From the NCBI GenBank assembly GCA_003501485.1, contig DNPJ01000092.1, positions 1 through 10,486 on the forward strand: a DNA stretch of 10,486 nucleotides, in the 5' to 3' direction. Of the stretch, positions 6,141-10,486 are shown piece after piece; within the stretch, counting starts at the first letter, position 1, and the number at the start of each line of letters is the position of its first letter. Position numbers and translations under genes: made by a program. The DNA is from Bacillota bacterium (lineage in GTDB: Bacteria; Bacillota_I; Bacilli_A; RFN20; CAG-826). The notes beneath the pieces were generated by a model. The model was not told the origin of the DNA and searched no databases. It worked only from the letters and a program-made list of their open reading frames with translations.

Positions 6141-6169
6141 TTGCTATGAAAATATTAATGCTTTAAAAT
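6141..6169 (+). promoter_or_regulatory. Predicted promoter of the helicase gene
   Basis: TTGCTA (6141-6146) and TAAAAT (6164-6169), spaced 17 nt, place the transcription start at or a couple of bases before the ATG at 6178. No Shine-Dalgarno site is present, so the mRNA may be leaderless or nearly so. Confidence 0.4.
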
Positions 6170-6177
6170 AATTAAGC

Positions 6178-9100
6178 ATGAAATTATCAATAAAAAACAC
6201 CATTTATCAAGCAATTATTAATAATAAATGGGTTAATGTCTCTTATATAAACAAAAAAGGCGAATCAACAGATTTTTATATTGGTATTAAAGATATCTCT
6301 ATTCTTGACGGAAAGATTTTATGCGATATTTTTAATCCATTTAAAAGTCAGAATGTTTTAAAAGAAGACTATAAAGAAACGTTCATATATTTTGATTCTA
6401 TTAAAGATGCTTCTATACTAGAACAAAGTTATTATGAAACTCCAAATGCTTTAATTAAAAAAGCCGATAAAGAGGAAGAACTTAAGAATTTTTTAGATGT
6501 TGTCAATTTTGACAATAATATTCTAAGTTATCTTTCGGATTGTTATAGATTGGATAATGATCCTTATTTAAAAGATATTGTTATGATAGATGGGATTGAT
6601 ATCCACACTCTTCAAGAAAAAGGCAAATACAAATTGGATAAAGAACAATTTGAAGAAATATTGAATAAGGTATTTAAGAAAAAAGTAATTGAAGCAGAAA
6701 GAATTAATCGTTTTCAAGTCTTAGCAATTAATAAATTTTCCATCGACTATAACGATAAACAATATGTTGTCGCTTATTCAACATTAACGCTGAATTTTAA
6801 AAATAAAACACTTATGATGTCAAAAAAGACATCGATTAATAAATCATTTTTATTAACTGAGGAAAAACGTATAACTCTTGGCATGTATTTAGATATTAAT
6901 ATGGACGAATTCGTGAATAACTACGATGAACATGAAAATGAATACATTCAAGCAATCGCGGATAATTTTCATAATGGGGAAAAGATTAATACTAGACCAA
7001 CAATATTCTTTTTAGAAAGAAATTACTCAAAGGGAGTTGATGAGGCATTTGAAGCAATCCATTTTATGGATATTAATTCTAAACTGTCATTTCCATTAAA
7101 AGCATTTTTTGGAAGGAACAAATCTAGAAACAATATATCAAAGGATTTAAATGTTGTTGTGTTTGATAAAAATAAAATAAATATCGATCAAATGCGAGTG
7201 GTTTATAATTCGTTAGTCAACCACGTAACATATGTTAAAGGACCTCCTGGAACAGGAAAAACTGAAACGATATTTAATGTTATTTTATCTTCATATGTTA
7301 ATAATAAAACGACTTTAATATGTTCAAACAATAACCATCCAGTGAATGATATTGTTAATAAAATGAACTCGTCTTTATTTAGAGAAAATCCTTACACTAA
7401 CGACAAAGAAAAAATAGTTTTCCCAATTATTCGTCTCGGAAATAATAAAGAGATGAAAGACACGATAATTAAGTTAAGAGAAATAGTTAAATATATTGTC
7501 GAAAAAAAGAAAATTAATCTTAGTGAAGACATTACAGAGAATAGCAAAAATAAATCGTTAAAGTCTTTTAGTGAAATTAAGGATTTGCTTTATTTGTACG
7601 AAGAAAGAGCAGATTTGAACGATAAAATAAATGCTCTTAATAAAATTAAAACATTAACGAATATTCCTAAAATTAGTGAAAAACTTAATGAACAAATTTC
7701 AAATTACGAAGATAGATTAAAAAACATTAAAGAAGTAAATAATAGCGATGTAACAAAATACGCGATATCCGCTTCAAACGATAGAAGTTTTCAAAATTAT
7801 ATTTATTATTCTTCTCTTGCGCGTTTTAAAAAGCTTTTAGGTGAAAAATACAAAGACTTAATTGATATTCTTAAAATTGAAGATCTCGATGAAGGCGTTG
7901 TTAAATTAAATAAATACTTTAAGGATGATAATAATTTAAAGAATTTTTTAAATATTTTTCCATGCGTGGTATGCACAAATTTGTCATGCAATAAATTAGG
8001 ATCCGCTAAAAGTCACTTTGATTTAGTAATTATGGATGAAGCGGGACAATGCAATATTGCTTCTTCTCTCATCCCAATAGTTCGTGGAAATAATCTTCTT
8101 TTGGTTGGTGATACAAATCAACTTCAACCTGTAACCGTAATTGAAGAAAACGTTAATGATGATTTAAAAAATAAATATTCCATCAAAGATGAATATGATT
8201 ACGTTCATAACTCGATTCTTTCATGCATGCTTAGGAAAGATAACAATTCTAAGAATATTCTTTTAAGTTATCATTATAGATGCGGCAAAAAAATTGCTAA
8301 TTTTGTAAATCAAAGATTCTACGAAAAACAATTGAAGTTGTTAAATAATAAAACAGGTGATTTAGTGTATGTAAATGTTGAAAATACTTTCAATAAAGAT
8401 GCTAGAAATTCATACAAAGAAGAAGCTATTGAGATAGTAAAATTACTTAAAAATAATGATTATAAAGATGTTGCTATAATAACGCCTTTTGTTAATCAAG
8501 CAGCGCTTATTAATGAATATTTACAAAGAAATAATATTTTTTCGATAAAAGCGGGAACTGTTCACACTCTTCAAGGATCAGAAAAATCAGTCATTATTAT
8601 GTCTTCAGCGTTATCTTTAAAAACTGGAAAGAGAACAATGGAATGGCTTAAAGACAATCATGAACTTATCAATGTAGCGGTCACCAGAGCCAAAGATAAA
8701 TTTGTTTTTGTTGGTGATAAAGACGCGATCGATATGTTAAGCAAGGATGAAACAACAGACATTAAGATTTTATCCGATTATATTTATAATAACGGTGAAG
8801 TAGTTGTTCCTAAAAGTGATGCAGTGATATCTTTTGATTTTTCAAATGATTCTAAGAATGAAAAAGATTTCTTTGACACAATAAAACCTTATTTTAATAG
8901 ACGAGGAACAAAATTTAAAATCGAACGAAATGTTCCTGTTAAAACCGCTATTAAGATGGTTCACGAAGATGATGAAAAAATATTTGGTAAAAAAGAATTT
9001 GATATCGTCATTTATGGTTCACACGGCTTGTTTAATAAAAAATATTCGCCAATCGTTGTTTTTGAAGTTGATGGTGGAGAACATATTGGAAATAAATTAA

Positions 9101-9279
9101 CTATTAAACTCGATAGACAAAAAGAAAAGATATGTAAAAACTACGGAATTAAATTAATAAGAATTCCTAATTCTGCAGTTAAGGATTATGAATCTATTAT
9201 TTCTCTTTTTGAATTTGCAACTAAAGACATAAAAACGAATGACGAATCATTTACTCAGATGAGTTTATTTGATGAGTAA
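6178..9279 (+). CDS. Superfamily 1 helicase fused to a PD-(D/E)XK-type nuclease domain
   Basis: 1033 residues. Residues about 1-80 look like a WYL-type beta domain (N-K-W-V-N-V-S-Y-I-N-K-K-G-E, later I-Y-F-D-S-I). Residues 80-330 are unassigned. The Upf1/DNA2-like SF1 helicase core has Walker A GPPGTGKT (355-362), motif II D-E-A-G-Q (620-624), motif III G-D-T-N-Q-L-Q-P (644-651), motif IV S-Y-H-Y-R (697-701), motif V G-T-V-H-T-L-Q-G-S-E (793-802) and motif VI N-V-A-V-T-R-A (832-838). A helical, charged insert lies at about 430-560. The C-terminal domain (about 885-1010) resembles DUF2726/Vsr-like nucleases: E895, D942, F-E-V-D-G-G-E-H (962-969), then K, G-I-K-L-I-R-I. The last residues are QMSLFDE, a clamp-binding-like peptide. 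All ATPase motifs are intact. The ATG has TAA in frame upstream and no Shine-Dalgarno site. It is likely a DNA or RNA processing, repair or defence enzyme. Confidence 0.93.
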   Translation: MKLSIKNTIYQAIINNKWVNVSYINKKGESTDFYIGIKDISILDGKILCDIFNPFKSQNVLKEDYKETFIYFDSIKDASILEQSYYETPNALIKKADKEEELKNFLDVVNFDNNILSYLSDCYRLDNDPYLKDIVMIDGIDIHTLQEKGKYKLDKEQFEEILNKVFKKKVIEAERINRFQVLAINKFSIDYNDKQYVVAYSTLTLNFKNKTLMMSKKTSINKSFLLTEEKRITLGMYLDINMDEFVNNYDEHENEYIQAIADNFHNGEKINTRPTIFFLERNYSKGVDEAFEAIHFMDINSKLSFPLKAFFGRNKSRNNISKDLNVVVFDKNKINIDQMRVVYNSLVNHVTYVKGPPGTGKTETIFNVILSSYVNNKTTLICSNNNHPVNDIVNKMNSSLFRENPYTNDKEKIVFPIIRLGNNKEMKDTIIKLREIVKYIVEKKKINLSEDITENSKNKSLKSFSEIKDLLYLYEERADLNDKINALNKIKTLTNIPKISEKLNEQISNYEDRLKNIKEVNNSDVTKYAISASNDRSFQNYIYYSSLARFKKLLGEKYKDLIDILKIEDLDEGVVKLNKYFKDDNNLKNFLNIFPCVVCTNLSCNKLGSAKSHFDLVIMDEAGQCNIASSLIPIVRGNNLLLVGDTNQLQPVTVIEENVNDDLKNKYSIKDEYDYVHNSILSCMLRKDNNSKNILLSYHYRCGKKIANFVNQRFYEKQLKLLNNKTGDLVYVNVENTFNKDARNSYKEEAIEIVKLLKNNDYKDVAIITPFVNQAALINEYLQRNNIFSIKAGTVHTLQGSEKSVIIMSSALSLKTGKRTMEWLKDNHELINVAVTRAKDKFVFVGDKDAIDMLSKDETTDIKILSDYIYNNGEVVVPKSDAVISFDFSNDSKNEKDFFDTIKPYFNRRGTKFKIERNVPVKTAIKMVHEDDEKIFGKKEFDIVIYGSHGLFNKKYSPIVVFEVDGGEHIGNKLTIKLDRQKEKICKNYGIKLIRIPNSAVKDYESIISLFEFATKDIKTNDESFTQMSLFDE

Positions 9280-9346
9280 TTAATTTAACGTTAAAATTTT
9301 AAAAATAGTAAATGTACAAATTTAAACAAATGTTTTCGCATTTTGT

Positions 9347-9376
9347 TTGACAATATTTTTAGATTTGTCATAAGAC
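9347..9376 (+). promoter_or_regulatory. Probable promoter of the LRR lipoprotein gene
   Basis: A perfect -35 box TTGACA (9347-9352) is followed at 18 nt by a weak -10 TAAGAC (9371-9376). A 6-bp inverted repeat TGACAA (9348-9353) / TTGTCA (9365-9370) overlaps it, so a regulator might bind here. The gene's Shine-Dalgarno GAGGT (9396-9400) lies 7 nt before its ATG. Confidence 0.4.
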
Positions 9377-9407
9377 CTAAAATATTATTAAAAATGAGGT
9401 AATGATT

Positions 9408-10486
9408 ATGAAAAGAAAAATATTATTATTTAATTTAATGTTGGCAAGTTTAATAGGCATTGCTGGTTGTAATGATAATTCGTCTAGTTCTATTAATAAC
9501 GACAATACTGATGACACAACAGATAATCAATTTGATTCAAACGGTAGTGAATCAACTAGCAAGAACGATTCTTCATTGAGTGAGTCATTTAATGAACTTC
9601 ATTTTTCAACAGAATGGTTATTTGATCAATTTGAACATTGGCATGGTTGCGTCGATGAAGGACTAGAGAAAGTAAAAAAAGATAAAGAAAAACATAATCT
9701 TGTTGATGGAAAATGTACAATTTGCGATTATCGAATTGAGACTTACCAAGGCTATACATTCCAGTTAGAAAGAAAAATAGATTTGGAACTATTATCCTAT
9801 TCTTTGGTTGATGTTGATGAAGACATTATAAATGCCATAATACCGAGTTATTATAATGCTTTGCCAGTTGAAAGAGTTTCAGGGTGCTTTAAAGATCACG
9901 TTAATCTAGTTTCTGTTACCATTCCTAATACAGTTAGATTTATTAGCAAATACGCGACTGGAACATTTTCAGGTTGTTCATCTTTAAAATCCGTATATAT
10001 ACCTGACAGTGTACATTATATAGGTGAAAATACGTTCGAAGGATGCACATCCTTAGAAAGCGTGCGCCTTCCAAATAGACTTGATTCAATTCGATATAAC
10101 ACATTTTATGGTTGTTCATCTTTAAAAGAAATTAATATTCCTGAAAGTGTAACTGAAATTGGTGATTATGCATTCTATGGTTGTTCCAACTTGATCAATG
10201 TTAGTATCCCTAACAGTATAGTTTCCTTGGGTAATGAAGTGTTTTCTAAATGCGATAGTTTAAATTTTACTAGTTATAAAAATGGCTTATACTTAGGGAA
10301 TCAAAATAATAAATATGTTTTACTTTATTCAATAGAAAATGAAAATTGCTCTTCATTTGAAACAAATATTCAAACAAGAATAATTTCAAATAATGTTTCA
10401 AATAGTATTAAAAATATAAGTTCTATTATATTTAATAATTTTATAAAAGAAATTCCTCAAGGTATGTTTTCAAACTGTCAGTCTTT
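9408..10486 (+). CDS. BspA-type leucine-rich-repeat lipoprotein (partial, runs off window)
   Basis: Open from ATG 9408 to the window end (359 codons and counting); the 3' end is missing. GAGGT at 9396-9400 supports the start. Residues 1-20 are a lipoprotein signal peptide ending in the lipobox I-A-G-C, with C21 the lipidation site. A Ser/Asn/Asp-rich linker follows (22-65). Residues 76-107 resemble the small zinc-ribbon-like module common in such surface proteins: H77-W-H79-x-C81, H96 and C103-T-I-C106. From about residue 155, LRR_5 (BspA-like) repeats of about 23 residues run to the end, with the pattern F-x-G-C-S/T-S-L-K-x-V-x-I-P-x-S-V-x-x-I-G. An 18-nt identity at 9972-9989 and 10110-10127 reflects two of them. 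The protein should sit on the outer face of the membrane; adhesion or binding is the usual proposal for BspA-like proteins, unproven here. Confidence 0.88.
   Translation, partial: MKRKILLFNLMLASLIGIAGCNDNSSSSINNDNTDDTTDNQFDSNGSESTSKNDSSLSESFNELHFSTEWLFDQFEHWHGCVDEGLEKVKKDKEKHNLVDGKCTICDYRIETYQGYTFQLERKIDLELLSYSLVDVDEDIINAIIPSYYNALPVERVSGCFKDHVNLVSVTIPNTVRFISKYATGTFSGCSSLKSVYIPDSVHYIGENTFEGCTSLESVRLPNRLDSIRYNTFYGCSSLKEINIPESVTEIGDYAFYGCSNLINVSIPNSIVSLGNEVFSKCDSLNFTSYKNGLYLGNQNNKYVLLYSIENENCSSFETNIQTRIISNNVSNSIKNISSIIFNNFIKEIPQGMFSNCQS

Larger units (their letters stand above)
5862..6177. other. Gene-poor stretch between ATPase and helicase
   Basis: About 316 nt with no intact gene. It holds a 9-bp inverted repeat TTAATGTTC (5867-5875) / GAACATTAA (5921-5929), a short decayed coding-like segment (5954-6064) and the predicted promoter of the helicase gene (6141-6169). 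I see no tRNA, CRISPR or insertion-sequence ends. Confidence 0.5.

Noticed and set aside
7806..7991. 61-codon - strand open frame inside the helicase
   Set aside because: Antisense to the intact helicase core, no start signals.
9284..9295. TTTAACGTTAAA palindrome after the helicase as a terminator
   Set aside because: No loop, no GC stem and no clean T-run; too weak in AT-rich DNA.
9972..10127. 18-nt direct repeat as a recombination or mobile-element signal
   Set aside because: It encodes the same conserved residues of two LRR_5 repeats, spaced 138 nt, so it is explained by protein repeat structure.

Overview
The window comes from a very AT-rich bacterium. It has Gram-positive-style Shine-Dalgarno sites (GAGGTGAG, AGGAAGGAG, GAGGT), tightly packed genes, mostly TAA stops, and a lipoprotein carrying a BspA-type leucine-rich repeat (LRR). 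This fits an uncultured, probably gut- or host-associated member of the Bacillota/Bacilli, or a relative near the Erysipelotrichia or Mycoplasmatota. The taxonomy is an inference. All visible tryptophans are TGG, and the only TGA ending a gene (2470-2472) is followed at once by in-frame TAA, so the window does not settle whether UGA is stop or Trp.

Left part (1-2472): four genes on the + strand. Two small proteins of unknown function (18-494 and 478-954) overlap by 17 nt. A 215-aa protein follows with an HNH-nuclease-like H-x-E-H-I-V-P segment (1063-1710). Last is a membrane-anchored NERD-domain (nuclease-related) protein (1765-2472). This looks like an accessory region, perhaps a defence or toxin-immunity neighbourhood, but no named system is recognised.

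Middle part (2473-5704): a compact operon of a TetR/AcrR-type repressor, a six-helix DUF998 membrane protein and a GNAT acetyltransferase, with 2-nt gaps. It sits behind a promoter that overlaps a perfect 18-bp palindrome, which is very likely the repressor's operator. The operon converges on an AAA ATPase with a C-terminal DUF4143 domain on the - strand; the two stop codons abut at 4450/4451. The ATPase promoter region holds two copies of an unusual 35-36 bp nested interrupted palindrome.

Right part (5705-10486): a 473-bp non-coding stretch carries those repeats and a probable short gene remnant. A 1033-aa superfamily 1 helicase follows (6178-9279). It has a possible WYL-like N-terminal domain, a C-terminal PD-(D/E)XK-type (DUF2726/Vsr-like) nuclease domain, and a terminal QMSLF peptide that matches the beta-sliding-clamp-binding motif. 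The window ends inside a secreted lipoprotein with a partly degenerate zinc-ribbon-like segment and LRR_5 repeats (9408 onward).

The most noteworthy points are the helicase-nuclease architecture with its predicted clamp tether, the twin palindromes around the DUF4143 ATPase promoter, the TetR operator, and two genes (NERD and helicase) that appear to start without a leader or Shine-Dalgarno site.
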